Source of the DNA: Traorella massiliensis
Lineage (GTDB): Bacteria > Bacillota_I > Bacilli_A > Erysipelotrichales > Erysipelotrichaceae
NCBI RefSeq assembly: GCF_900104665.1
Contig: NZ_LT629967.1
Location: 597,372-661,371, forward strand
DNA: 64,000 nucleotides
Direction of reading: 5' to 3'
The notes beneath the pieces were generated by a model. The model did no database searches. It had not been told where the DNA came from and saw only the letters and a list, made by a program, of their open reading frames with translations. Below, piece after piece: positions 18,808-30,300 of the stretch. Position 1 is the first letter of the stretch; every line of letters starts with the position of its first letter. A program made the translations under genes and the position numbers.

Positions 18808-18835
18808 TTGAAAATTATATGAAAAGCTTTATAAT
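18808..18835 (+). promoter_or_regulatory. promoter of the liv operon
   Basis: TTGAAA (18808-18813) and TATAAT (18830-18835) are 16 bases apart, 35 bases upstream of livJ. No T-box or leucine-type leader is visible between them and the gene. Confidence 0.65.
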
Positions 18836-18870
18836 AAGTTCATCAGACAAAAACAAAGGAGAGATAGGAT

Positions 18871-20046
18871 ATGGATTCAAAAAATTTTTTTAAGTTATTA
18901 ACGGCAGGCGCCTTGTCCTTGACGGCACTGGCGGGTTGTTCGAACGATGGAGGCGGTACGACTGATGAAAAAGTAAGTATCGGCTTGCATTATGAGCTAA
19001 AAGGCGATGCAGCTGATTATGGAAATGCCGAATTGCGTGGCAGTCAGCTAGCCATAAAGCTGGCTAATGAAAATGAAGATTATCAGTTTACGTATGAAGG
19101 AATTGAATATGATAATGGATCGAGTGAAAATGAAGCGATTACCATTTCTCAGAGATTGATTTCTGATGGTGTAGTCGGCGTTATAGGACCCTCTACTTCA
19201 GCTCCGAGTGCTGCTACTTATCCGATTTTAAACGATGCACAAACGATTGTTGTTTCACCTAGTGCTACAGCAAATAATCAGACGCTTGTAGATCCGGATG
19301 ATCCAAATTCAGATGTGTATGAATATGTTTACCGTGTTTGTTTTGAAGATTCATATCAAGGAGCTGCTATGGCACAGTTTGCAGTTGATACTTTAGGTGT
19401 TCAGAAAGTGGCTGTTTATGGATCGGTTTCAAGTGATTATGCCAAAGGATTAAACACTGCTTTTACAGAACAGCTTGAAAAATTAGGTGGTCAAGTAGTA
19501 GCAAATGAATCTTATCAGGATGGTGATACAGATTTCTCAGCTGTATTGACATCTTTAGCTTCTCAGGAATTTGATGCATTATATATTCCTGGATATTATA
19601 ATGAAGCAGGTTTGATCATTCAGCAGGCTCGTGAATTAGGTATTGATTGTCCAATTATTGGCCCAGACGGTTTTGATGCAAATACTTTGGTTGAACTTGC
19701 CGGTGCTGATAACTTGAATGATGTATATTTCACAACGGCTTATACAACGGTTGATGCCAGTGAAAAACTGCAAGCTTTCATTGATGCTTATACAGAAGAA
19801 TATGGTGAAGCTCCTGCAATGTTTGCTGCTTTAGCATTTGATGCAACAAATCTGCTGATTGAAGCAATTGAAAAGGCAGGAACCACAGATAAGGCTACAG
19901 TGAATGAAACGATCGCAAATATGGAATTCTCAGGAGTTACTGGCGATTTCACTTTCGATGAAACACATACTCCAAATAAATCTGTATTGGTTGTTGAATT
20001 GGTGGATGGTGTACAGGAAACAGCTGTTTCTGTAACACCTGAATAA
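18871..20046 (+). CDS. livJ: branched-chain amino acid ABC transporter, binding lipoprotein
   Basis: The 391-residue protein starts with a lipoprotein signal ending in the lipobox LTALAGC (Cys at residue 23) and continues as a type I periplasmic-binding fold (VSIGLHYELKGDAADYG, VIGPSTSAPSAA). It would be anchored outside the membrane and deliver Leu/Ile/Val, or a related amino acid, to LivHM. An AAAGGAGAG ribosome site precedes the ATG. An intergenic hairpin after it probably keeps its level higher than that of the permease. Confidence 0.93.
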   Translation: MDSKNFFKLLTAGALSLTALAGCSNDGGGTTDEKVSIGLHYELKGDAADYGNAELRGSQLAIKLANENEDYQFTYEGIEYDNGSSENEAITISQRLISDGVVGVIGPSTSAPSAATYPILNDAQTIVVSPSATANNQTLVDPDDPNSDVYEYVYRVCFEDSYQGAAMAQFAVDTLGVQKVAVYGSVSSDYAKGLNTAFTEQLEKLGGQVVANESYQDGDTDFSAVLTSLASQEFDALYIPGYYNEAGLIIQQARELGIDCPIIGPDGFDANTLVELAGADNLNDVYFTTAYTTVDASEKLQAFIDAYTEEYGEAPAMFAALAFDATNLLIEAIEKAGTTDKATVNETIANMEFSGVTGDFTFDETHTPNKSVLVVELVDGVQETAVSVTPE

Positions 20047-20071
20047 GACAATTTTACAATTTAAATGATAC

Positions 20072-20099
20072 AATAGGAGAAAGCCAGCTTTCTCCTATT
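20072..20099 (+). terminator. intra-operon hairpin between livJ and livH
   Basis: AATAGGAGAAAGC pairs perfectly with GCTTTCTCCTATT around CA. With few T residues after it, it is likely a partial terminator or mRNA-stability hairpin. Confidence 0.75.
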
Positions 20100-20121
20100 T
20101 GTTTAAAAAGGAGGATGGATG

Positions 20122-21000
20122 ATGACAGTATTTTTCCAGCAGCTAATTAATGGGCTTTCATTGGGAAGTATTTACGCTTTGATTGCTCTAGGTTACACGA
20201 TGGTATATGGAATTATCAAATTAATTAATTTTGCTCATGGTGATATTTACATGTTGGGAGCTTATTTTGGTTTTTTAGCAATTACGTATCTTCATGTCGG
20301 CTTTTTTCCAGCTATTTTGATTTCAATGGCTTTATGTGCAATTCTAGGAGTTGTCATTGAGCGTATTGCTTATAAGCCATTACGTAATGCAACTCGTATT
20401 GCTGCATTGATCACAGCAATCGGTGTTTCTTATTTCTTGGAAGCTGGGACGCAGCAGGTGATGGGTACAAGTGTTCGAGCTTTTCCACAAGTATTAAACA
20501 ATCAGGTTTTTAATATTGCGGGCTTGCGTATCACTGAACAGCAAATCTATATTTTTGTAACGACGATCGTACTGATGCTTATTTTACAGTTTATTGTAAA
20601 GAAAACAAAGATTGGGCGAGCCATGCGAGCCGTTTCTACGGATAGTGATGCCGCACGCCTGATGGGAATCAATGTTGATGCGACGATTTCGATTACTTTT
20701 GCAATTGGATCAGCATTGGCTGGAGCTGCAGGTGTATTGGTCGGAATTTATTATAGTTCAATTAATCCTTTGATGGGGATGCTTCCAGGTATCAAAGCAT
20801 TCATTGCAGCTGTGTTTGGAGGTATTGGTATTATTCCTGGCGCTATGTTTGGTGGTTTCTTCATTGGGATCTGTGAAGCAATTGTCAGCGGATATGGGGG
20901 ATCTTTATTTAAGGATGCTGTTGTTTATATCATTTTGATCGTTATTCTAGTAATCAAACCGGCAGGATTATTAGGTAAGAATGTGAAAGAGAAAGTATAG
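20122..21000 (+). CDS. livH: branched-chain amino acid permease LivH
   Basis: The protein of about 292 residues is a multi-helix inner-membrane permease. The N-terminus has GLSLGSIYALIALGYTMVYGIIKLINFAHGD-type sequence, the LivH hallmark, and the EAA-like loop lies near GRAMRAVSTDSDAARLMGI. The second of two adjacent ATGs (20122) has the better distance to AAGGAGG. It pairs with LivM encoded one base downstream. Confidence 0.95.
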   Translation: MTVFFQQLINGLSLGSIYALIALGYTMVYGIIKLINFAHGDIYMLGAYFGFLAITYLHVGFFPAILISMALCAILGVVIERIAYKPLRNATRIAALITAIGVSYFLEAGTQQVMGTSVRAFPQVLNNQVFNIAGLRITEQQIYIFVTTIVLMLILQFIVKKTKIGRAMRAVSTDSDAARLMGINVDATISITFAIGSALAGAAGVLVGIYYSSINPLMGMLPGIKAFIAAVFGGIGIIPGAMFGGFFIGICEAIVSGYGGSLFKDAVVYIILIVILVIKPAGLLGKNVKEKV

Positions 21001-21001
21001 T

Positions 21002-21961
21002 ATGAAGAAAATGTTGAATAAAGCAAATCTCTATTGGCTTCTTTTTTGTGTCGGAGGCTATGCACTGCTGATGGGACTGATGAGTGCCGGTATTATCGAT
21101 GCAGTTAATCAGACAGTGATTCAGACAATTATCGTAAATATTATCTTAGCAATTTCTTTGAATCTGATTATTGGCATTACAGGTCAATTTTCATTAGGAC
21201 ATGCAGGTTTTATGTGTGTTGGGGCTTATAGTGCTGGAGTGATGCTGAAGCAGATAGGGGGATTAAATGGTTTCTTTATTGGAATTCTTATAGGAATGGT
21301 GATCAATGCTGTTTTAGCTTTGATCGTAGCGATTCCAACCTTGCGTTTGAAAGGAGATTATTTAGCGATCGCCACTTTAGGATTTGGCGAGATTATTCGT
21401 ATCATTGTTTTAAATATGGACATTACCAATGGTGCAGCTGGTCTTGTTTTACCACGAGTCGTTGATTTTACGATTCTGTTTGTTTTCATGGTAGTGGCAT
21501 TGCTCATTGTAGTTAATTTTACAAGAAGTGCTGCAGGACGTGCTTGCATCTCGATACGTGAAGATGAAATAGCTTCTGAGGCAATGGGCATCAATACGAC
21601 AAAATATAAAGTTATCGCCTTCGTAATAGGAGCCTTGATTGCTTCTTGGGCAGGAGCTCTATATGCGGGTAATTTCTATGTCATCAATCCAGGTATGTTT
21701 ACCTACAGCAAATCAATCGATATTCTTGTAATTGTTGTATTTGGAGGCATGGGAAGTATGACAGGAAGTGTTATATCCGCAGTCGTACTTGGTTTTATCA
21801 ATTCTTTCTTACAAAGTTTTTCAAATATGCGAATGATCATCTATGGTCTTGCTTTGGTAATGATCATGGTCTTCCGTCCAAGCGGTCTTTTGGGAACAAG
21901 GGAATTTAAATTTTCCAGTCTTTTCAAAAGATTTACTAAGAAAAAGGAGGCTTCTCAATGA
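21002..21961 (+). CDS. livM: branched-chain amino acid permease LivM
   Basis: The 319-residue multi-helix permease has the LivM pattern NLIIGITGQFSLGHAGFM near residues 53-70 and the cytoplasmic coupling segment GRACISIREDEIASEAMGIN. It ends with a lysine-rich tail, and its stop overlaps the livG start by four bases. Confidence 0.95.
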   Translation: MKKMLNKANLYWLLFCVGGYALLMGLMSAGIIDAVNQTVIQTIIVNIILAISLNLIIGITGQFSLGHAGFMCVGAYSAGVMLKQIGGLNGFFIGILIGMVINAVLALIVAIPTLRLKGDYLAIATLGFGEIIRIIVLNMDITNGAAGLVLPRVVDFTILFVFMVVALLIVVNFTRSAAGRACISIREDEIASEAMGINTTKYKVIAFVIGALIASWAGALYAGNFYVINPGMFTYSKSIDILVIVVFGGMGSMTGSVISAVVLGFINSFLQSFSNMRMIIYGLALVMIMVFRPSGLLGTREFKFSSLFKRFTKKKEASQ

Positions 21962-22734
21962 CTATTTTAAAGGTTAGTGATCTAACAAGAAATTTTGGCG
22001 GTCTTTGTGCGGTCAATAATGTGAATATGGAAATTGATGAGCAAGAGCTTATTGGGTTGATTGGACCTAATGGAGCGGGTAAAACAACTTTATTTAATCT
22101 TTTGACTGGTGTATATGAACCAAGTTCAGGGAAAATAGAGTTGAATGTAGATGGTCAAATGAAAAGCATCGGGGGGATGAAACCTTATGCTGTTACACGA
22201 CTTGGGTTAGCTCGTACATTTCAGAATATACGTCTGTTTAAAGATTTGAGTGTACTTGATAATGTAAAGATTGCCATGCATAAAAATATTAAGTATGGAG
22301 TGCTTGCAGGTATCTTCCGTTTACCTGCTTTCTATGCCGAAGAAGAAAAAGTAGAAAAAGAAGCAATAAATCTTTTGAAGATCGTTCGTCTTGATCATAA
22401 AAAAGATGAATTCGCCAAAAATCTTCCCTATGGAGAACAGCGCCGTTTGGAAATTGCCCGAGCATTGGCAACACATCCTAAAATTCTTTTTTTGGATGAG
22501 CCGGCTGCTGGCATGAATCCTCAGGAAACTGGAGAGCTGACTGCATTGATTCATGAAATTAAAGAGAAATTTAAGGTAACGATTATTTTGATTGAACATG
22601 ATATGTCGCTTGTTATGTCCATTTGTGAAAGAATTTATGTATTAGATTATGGAAAATGCATTGCTTCAGGATCCCCTGAACAAATCAAGAATCATCCTCG
22701 AGTAATTGAGGCTTATCTTGGGGAGGAAATCTAA
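21958..22734 (+). CDS. livG: branched-chain amino acid ABC ATPase LivG
   Basis: The 258-residue ATPase has Walker A GPNGAGKTT, the LivG-type ARTFQNIRLF, a signature region reading LPYGEQRRLEIARAL and Walker B ILFLDEPAAGMNP. LPYGEQ instead of LSGGQ is normal for LivG. It overlaps livM by four bases and livF by one. Confidence 0.96.
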   Translation: MTILKVSDLTRNFGGLCAVNNVNMEIDEQELIGLIGPNGAGKTTLFNLLTGVYEPSSGKIELNVDGQMKSIGGMKPYAVTRLGLARTFQNIRLFKDLSVLDNVKIAMHKNIKYGVLAGIFRLPAFYAEEEKVEKEAINLLKIVRLDHKKDEFAKNLPYGEQRRLEIARALATHPKILFLDEPAAGMNPQETGELTALIHEIKEKFKVTIILIEHDMSLVMSICERIYVLDYGKCIASGSPEQIKNHPRVIEAYLGEEI

Positions 22735-23438
22735 TGCTGGAAATAAAGAATTTGAATGTATATTATGGTGTGATTCATGCATTGAAGGATGTTACGATGT
22801 GTGTGAATGAAGGGGAAATCGTAGCTCTGATTGGTGCAAATGGAGCCGGCAAGACAACTTTGCTTCATACGATCAGTGGCTTGATTCGCCCTTCACAAGG
22901 AGAAATCTTATTTTTAGGGAAAAATATCGTTAAAGCAAAAACAAGAAATATCGTTGAGGCTGGTATTACCCAGGTGCCTGAAGGCAGAAGAACTTTTTCG
23001 GGTCTCAGTGTTTATGAGAATCTATTGATGGGGGCTTACCTCAGAAAGGATAAGGCACAAATCAAAGAGGATTTAGAAAAAGTGTATGAACGCTTTCCTA
23101 TTTTAAAAGAGAGAAGTTCTCAGGACGCTTCTACTTTGTCAGGAGGGGAACAGCAGATGCTGGCTATGGGAAGAGCATTGATGGCAAAGCCAAAAATCTT
23201 GCTTTTAGATGAACCAAGCATGGGACTTGCCCCAATCCTGGTCAAGGAAATATTTAAGATCATAGAAGATATTCATGCCCAAGGCACAACTGTGTTACTA
23301 GTCGAACAAAATGCACGTATGGCATTATCTATTGCTGATCGAGCTTATGTGTTAGAAACAGGCAAGATTGCTTTAAGTGGTACTGGAGAAGAATTAAGCA
23401 ATTCTGAAGAAATTCAAAAGGCATACCTTGGAGGTTAA
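22734..23438 (+). CDS. livF: branched-chain amino acid ABC ATPase LivF
   Basis: The 234-residue ATPase has Walker A GANGAGKTT, the LivF-type QVPEGRRTFSGLSV, signature LSGGEQQML and Walker B ILLLDEPSMGLAP. The start overlaps the livG stop by one base. The ribosome site of the CBS-ACT gene lies within its last codons. Confidence 0.96.
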   Translation: MLEIKNLNVYYGVIHALKDVTMCVNEGEIVALIGANGAGKTTLLHTISGLIRPSQGEILFLGKNIVKAKTRNIVEAGITQVPEGRRTFSGLSVYENLLMGAYLRKDKAQIKEDLEKVYERFPILKERSSQDASTLSGGEQQMLAMGRALMAKPKILLLDEPSMGLAPILVKEIFKIIEDIHAQGTTVLLVEQNARMALSIADRAYVLETGKIALSGTGEELSNSEEIQKAYLGG

Positions 23439-23439
23439 T

Positions 23440-24087
23440 ATGTACGTAAAAAATGAAATGACAGCAAATCCAATTACAATCAATGCTGATGATGTGATTT
23501 CAAAAGCAGCTGATATCATGAGCGAAAATAATTTGCACCGTCTTCCGGTAATGGAAAATGGAAAGTTAGTAGGACTTGTTACCAAAGGTTTAATTACATC
23601 GAAGGGTGTTGGCGGAGCTACAAGTTTGAGTGTTTTTGAATTAAATTATCTATTGAATCGTACCAGTGTGAAGACGGTGATGATCAAATTAAAAGATCTT
23701 GTAACAATATCTTCAAATAAACTTTTGGAAGAAGCGGCGAGTCTGATGCTGGCTCATGATATTGGATGTCTTCCTGTTGTTGATGATGGAGAATTAGTAG
23801 GAATATTGACTCAGAATGACTTGTTTAAAGCTTTCTTAGATATATTAGGATGGCAGCGAAAAGGAAGCCGTATTGAGGTAAATGTTCCGGATACATTAGG
23901 TATATTGGGAGAAATTAGTAAGATATTCGTAGATAATAACGCAAATATCACGAATTTTACAGTTTATCGTAATAATGATGATTCTACTGCTGATTTGATA
24001 TTAAGAACAACGTTAACGGAAACAGATGAATTAGAAAAAGAATTGAATCAAAATGGATTTAAAGTAAACGGTATAATGAAGAAATAG
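23440..24087 (+). CDS. CBS-CBS-ACT protein (AcuB-like)
   Basis: The protein of about 215 residues has two CBS domains (about residues 1-60 and 76-133) with DLITxxP-like ends, and a C-terminal ACT domain (about 145-215: NVPDTLGILGEISKIFVDNNANI). CBS pairs bind adenosyl ligands and ACT domains bind amino acids, so it may sense nucleotide state and a branched-chain amino acid and adjust the transporter. The same gene follows liv operons in streptococci. GGAGG at 23430-23434 supports the ATG at 23440; an upstream in-frame start at 23428 has no site. Confidence 0.85.
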   Translation: MYVKNEMTANPITINADDVISKAADIMSENNLHRLPVMENGKLVGLVTKGLITSKGVGGATSLSVFELNYLLNRTSVKTVMIKLKDLVTISSNKLLEEAASLMLAHDIGCLPVVDDGELVGILTQNDLFKAFLDILGWQRKGSRIEVNVPDTLGILGEISKIFVDNNANITNFTVYRNNDDSTADLILRTTLTETDELEKELNQNGFKVNGIMKK

Positions 24088-24090
24088 AGA

Positions 24091-24117
24091 AAAGCAGGGT
24101 ATTCCTGCTTTTTTTGA
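24091..24117 (+). terminator. terminator of the liv operon
   Basis: AAAGCAGGG pairs with CCTGCTTTT around TATT and is followed by T residues. Confidence 0.85.
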
Positions 24118-24193
24118 GATTAAAATGATATTTGAGGTTTATCGACATTGTTTTTCATTATGACAGTATATGATATTCTCAAAGGAAATATGT

Positions 24194-24382
24194 ATGAAAA
24201 AAAGAATTGGGACTGTAATGTGTCTAAGTGGTATCTTGCTTTTGATACAGCCGGATTTTAAGAGTGATGAGGTCATGATGATGTTGAATTATATACTTGT
24301 GCATTACTGGCCGATAGGACTGATCGTAGCTGGTGCTTTTATGATGAATCAGAAACAAAAACCACGAAGAAATAAGAATTAA
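24194..24382 (+). CDS. small membrane protein, unknown
   Basis: The 62-residue protein has two hydrophobic segments (about residues 5-20 and 33-52) and a basic tail KQKPRRNKN. The ATG at 24194 follows AAAGGA; an upstream in-frame start at 24170 lacks a site. Its pattern is that of short LiaF/DUF5668-like N-terminal membrane hairpins, but this is only a resemblance. It stands alone before eno. Confidence 0.6.
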   Translation: MKKRIGTVMCLSGILLLIQPDFKSDEVMMMLNYILVHYWPIGLIVAGAFMMNQKQKPRRNKN

Positions 24383-24408
24383 ACCTTTATTTTAAATGGT
24401 GCTTGTGA

Positions 24409-24414
24409 TATACT
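24409..24414 (+). promoter_or_regulatory. -10 box before eno
   Basis: TATACT precedes GGGAGG and the eno ATG; the -35 region (TTTATT, 17 bases upstream) is poor. Confidence 0.4.
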
Positions 24415-24447
24415 TTGTGTGTAAAAATTAACAAGGGAGGATTTTAA

Positions 24448-25749
<1,302 letters not shown>

Positions 25750-25767
25750 TTTATACTTTGATGAATG

Positions 25768-25797
25768 GCGGTATAACTTCGGTTATGTCGCTTTTTT
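25768..25797 (+). terminator. terminator of eno (UUCG loop)
   Basis: GCGGTATAAC pairs with GTTATGTCGC around TTCG and is followed by six T residues. Confidence 0.88.
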
Positions 25798-25888
25798 ATT
25801 TTCATCAAAAAGTAATGAAATAAATATAAACAGTATTCATAAGAAAAATATGATATAATCTTATTATTAGGTAATAAGTGAGGTATTT

Positions 25889-27313
25889 ATGGAAAGGCCA
25901 TTCAGTTATACAATTTATCAGCAAGGAAAGAAACTGTATCAGAATATGAAAGTTAGCAGTCTTACAGTGAATGGAAATGCTGTTGAAGGAAAAGTCATGG
26001 ATCACAAGTTACATAAAGTAAAGCTTGTTTTTGGAACTTCTAAGCAACTAAATGCTAAATACTGTGATTGTACATATGCCAAAGTATATCATGAATGTCC
26101 TCATAGCGCTGCTTTGTTTATTCGTTATATGAATGAGGGTACACAAGAGCCAAGAAAAGATACACTTCGCAATTTATACAATGTTTATGTTTCAAGTAAA
26201 TCCAAGCCTAAACTAAAAGATTATCAGGAATTTGAAACAAAACTTTTGAATCATTTGATTACGTTGTCTAAAGAAGGTTCATGGGAAACGATCAAAGGTT
26301 ATTGTGAAGAATTGCCACGTATTACTTATCCATCAAATCGTATTCAATTATTAGTACATCAAATGATTCGTTCATTAAATACTTTGATGAAAGATGAAAA
26401 ACTTCAGAAAAGTATTTTTCAATGGGGAATTGATTCTTTATCATGGAATAAGAATGCTTATTTACAGCCTTATTTCTTAAATTTGATTCGTAAAAAAGAT
26501 CCTGCAGAAATACAAAGTATCTGTGATGAATTGCTGATGCAGATGCCTGTTATATTAAATGAGGCTCTTTGTTCAAATATTTTAATGATTTTAAAAGAAA
26601 ATTCTCAATTAAGTTTTAAAGAATTTGCACAGAAATATGCTCAATTCAAAAATTCAGAAGCGATGGTTTATTTAGAAGCTGTGGAAGCATTGGATAACAA
26701 AGAGTATGCCGATGCAATGAAAATGATTCGTTCATATCAGAATGCTCATCGAAATATGGCACTTGTGAAAGAAATGAATGCTCTTTATGAAAAAGCATGG
26801 ATGCAAAGTAATCCTGCCGGTTATGTTTCACAATTTGTGAATAAGCTTAGTTACTGGAATCCTGATTTTAGTGAAATTATACGGGCTAAGGAGCTTCTTA
26901 AAGCTGATTGGTCACAAATAAGGGATGATATTTATGATCTTGTTAGAAAAAAGGTAGATGCTTATTCCTTTGAGCAGTTCATACGTCAGCAATATGAATG
27001 GGAATATGCTCTTTATATGCTTTATAAAGAACCGACGCTAGATAATTTTGATGCTTATGGAGAACTTATTCAGGAAGCTGATGAAGAATTGTTTGTGGAA
27101 GTAGTTTTTGAAGTGGCAGTAAATGCTGCTAATATGGCAAGAAGTACTCATGCTTATGAAATGGTTGCAGATTATTTAAAAGAGTATCTTGTTATTTCAA
27201 AAAATCAAGAAAGAGTAGAATATATGATTTATTATTTAAAGAAACTAAATCCAAATAAGCATAAACTGATAGAACTGCTGGATAATGTCATGGGAGAAGA
27301 ATATGAAGCTTGA
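25889..27313 (+). CDS. SWIM zinc-finger protein (YwqB-like)
   Basis: The 474-residue protein has one SWIM finger near residues 69-83 (CDC, then CPH), after a beta-rich N-terminus; the rest is predominantly helical with no catalytic motif. Its stop overlaps the start of the SNF2 helicase gene by 11 bases, so the two are surely co-translated. Bacillus subtilis carries a similar pair, ywqB (SWIM) and ywqA (SNF2), whose function is not well defined. A TATAAT at 25854-25859 is a likely -10. Expected to act on nucleic acid with the helicase. Confidence 0.8.
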   Translation: MERPFSYTIYQQGKKLYQNMKVSSLTVNGNAVEGKVMDHKLHKVKLVFGTSKQLNAKYCDCTYAKVYHECPHSAALFIRYMNEGTQEPRKDTLRNLYNVYVSSKSKPKLKDYQEFETKLLNHLITLSKEGSWETIKGYCEELPRITYPSNRIQLLVHQMIRSLNTLMKDEKLQKSIFQWGIDSLSWNKNAYLQPYFLNLIRKKDPAEIQSICDELLMQMPVILNEALCSNILMILKENSQLSFKEFAQKYAQFKNSEAMVYLEAVEALDNKEYADAMKMIRSYQNAHRNMALVKEMNALYEKAWMQSNPAGYVSQFVNKLSYWNPDFSEIIRAKELLKADWSQIRDDIYDLVRKKVDAYSFEQFIRQQYEWEYALYMLYKEPTLDNFDAYGELIQEADEELFVEVVFEVAVNAANMARSTHAYEMVADYLKEYLVISKNQERVEYMIYYLKKLNPNKHKLIELLDNVMGEEYEA

Positions 27314-30300
27314 AATAGAAAAGTATATAAAAAATAAAACGAGTCTTCTTATTGCTCACCGCTATGAGCGTTATGATAATGTTGTTTTATTAGATATAGA
27401 TGTTCAAAAGAATCATTTTGATATACATGCCATAGTAAATGTACTAGGTAAAAAATTTGATATTTCTTTCATCTTAGATGAAGAAAAAAAGCTTTTAGAA
27501 TATAAATGTGAATGTCCTTATTGTGAACAGGAGCCTTGTGCTCATATTGGTGCGGTCATGTTGAAAATCAATCAGTTAGAAATTGAGGATTTTCCTTTTC
27601 ACTATGAACAAAATTTAGAAAATGAAATATTAGAAGAGAGAAAAAACAGTGCTGATAGAAGAGAATCAGCACATTTGATGGAAATGACTTCTCTGGGAAG
27701 AAATATCATTGAATTGCGTAAGAAAGATTATCAAAGTGAATTAGAACGGATTATTACTAAAGAGCGATATGAGATAGAAGCTACTTTAAATGATGAGTTT
27801 GGTCGTCATTTAAGTCTTTCATTCAAAGTAGGAAATGAAAAAAAGTATGTTATCAAAAATATCTCTAATTTTTTAGAAATGATACGTCAGCGTGCTTTTC
27901 ATAGTTATGGCAAGCAGTTAGAAATGACACATCAATTAGAATCATTTAATGAATTTGGTCAGAAACAAATTCATTTTATGGAAGAAATGGAAAGACTTTT
28001 GAAAGGTAAAGATTATTATTATGCTTCACAGTTGGGGAGATCTATCAATTTGGAAACGAATAATATTGATGATTTCTTTGATACTTATGAAGAAGAAGGG
28101 GGCGCTAATTTTACTTGTCAGATAGAAGAGAAGAAAATTGAGCTTCGCTGGCAGGAAAAAGCTAAATATGATGAGCTTTCTTTGGTAAGCGATCTATCAG
28201 AATATGTTTGTGGTAACAGACATATGTATGCGATTGAATATAGTCGTAATCATTATTCGTTTCAGAGGCTGGCGTTAGATGAAAAAGGGCAGGCAATCAT
28301 GCTGATCAAAGAATTGCTCTTACATCCTATACGCATATTAAAAGAAGAGCGTAATGATTTTTATAAATATGTCTTAAATGATCTTACTGATTATTTTGAT
28401 ATTGCGAATCTTTTTGAACTGCCTAATAGTCAGCTTGAAAAAATCAAGATCTTTGGAGATATTAATGATGAGGGCGATGTCGCAATCAATATTGAATATC
28501 TGTATGGTGATCAACACCATACACCAGGGTTTACCAGTGAAAATATTCTTACTTATGAACAGGATCTGGTAGAAAGCTATATCCGTAAATATGCCGCTAG
28601 AATAGAAGAGAATACTGCATTGTTTGATAGCAATGATGAAAGAACACTGGATTTTGTTGAAGAAGGTTTTTCTTTCTTACAGAATTATGGGGATGTCTAT
28701 ATCAGTGATGCTTTGAAAAGATTTAATGAGCGTAAGATGTATCGCATTAGTGTGGGAGTGCGTTATGAGAGCGATCTTCTTTCAATTGATATTCAGAGTG
28801 AAGATATACCAAAAGAAGAAATTTCATCTATTTTGTCACAATATCGGCGAAAAAAGAAATTTTATCGTTTAAAAAATGGTGAATTGATTCATCTAAATTC
28901 TCCGGCAATTGAAGAACTGAGTGAAATCATGGATGATTTCCATTTAGATGCGAAAGATATTGCTGATGGAGAGGTTGTACTGAATCCTTATCGTCTTTTT
29001 GCGGTGGAACAAGAAGCCAATGCTTCTAAAAATATCATTTTTGAACGTAGTCAGTCTTTTGAGGATGCTTTGGATAAATTTAGTGTGAAGGCCATGGATG
29101 AAATGACGATTCCATCGCAATATGAAAATATCTTGCGTGAATATCAAAAAGAAGGCGTTAAGTGGATGAAACTATTAAATAGTTATCATTTTAATGGTAT
29201 TCTGGCAGATGATATGGGATTGGGGAAAACATTGCAGGTAATTGCGCTTATCGAGGATCTGGATACAGAGCTTCCTTCGATTGTCGTGGCACCATCTTCT
29301 TTAGTGTATAACTGGATGGATGAAGTGGGAAAATTTTCGAAAAAGCTTAAAGCAATATGTATTGTTGGTAATCAGGAAAATCGTCGTCACTTGTTAGAAG
29401 AAAAGGCAGATTTGTATATTACTAGTTATGACTATATGCGTCGAGATAGTGAGTTGTATGAAAATCATTCATTTGAATATGTGATCTTGGATGAAGCACA
29501 GTATATTAAAAATCAGAAAACGCAGAATGCAATTTCGGTGAAAAAATTGATTGCAAATCATAAATTGGCATTGACAGGTACGCCAATAGAAAATTCTTTA
29601 GCTGAATTATGGTCGATCTTTGATTTTTTAATGCCGGGATATTTGTTTAATTATCATTATTTTTTGAATCATTATGAAAATGATATTGTGAGAAATGATG
29701 ATGAGGAAAAGAAGAAAAAGCTGAAACAGTTAGTAACGCCTTTTATATTACGTAGAAATAAAAAAGAAGTTCTACAAGAGCTTCCAGATAAAATTGAAAA
29801 GGTACAGCTGATTGATTTTAGTGAAGATGAGCATAAGCTATATCTGGCACATATGGCAAGTATCAATAAAGAATTGAATGCGATGATGGGGAATGAAAAG
29901 GTAGATAAGATTGCTGTTTTAGCGATGCTGACAAAACTGCGTCAGATATGTTGTGAACCACGTTTATTATTTGATAATATCTATCATTCTTCAAGTAAGA
30001 TGAGAGCTTGTATGGATCTGGTGGTTAATTTAAAGGAAAATTCACAGAAAGTATTGATTTTCTCTTCTTTTACCAGTGTGCTGGATCTGATTGAAAAAGA
30101 GTTAAATCTATTAAGTATTACGAGTTATAAGCTGACTGGACAGACAAGCAAAGAAGAGAGAAGAGAGCTGATTCAGAAATTTCAAAATGATGATACTGAA
30201 GTCTTCTTGATTTCTTTAAAGGCTGGAGGTACTGGATTGAATTTGACAGCGGCTCAGGCTGTGATTCACTTTGACCCATGGTGGAATATCTCTGCTCAGA

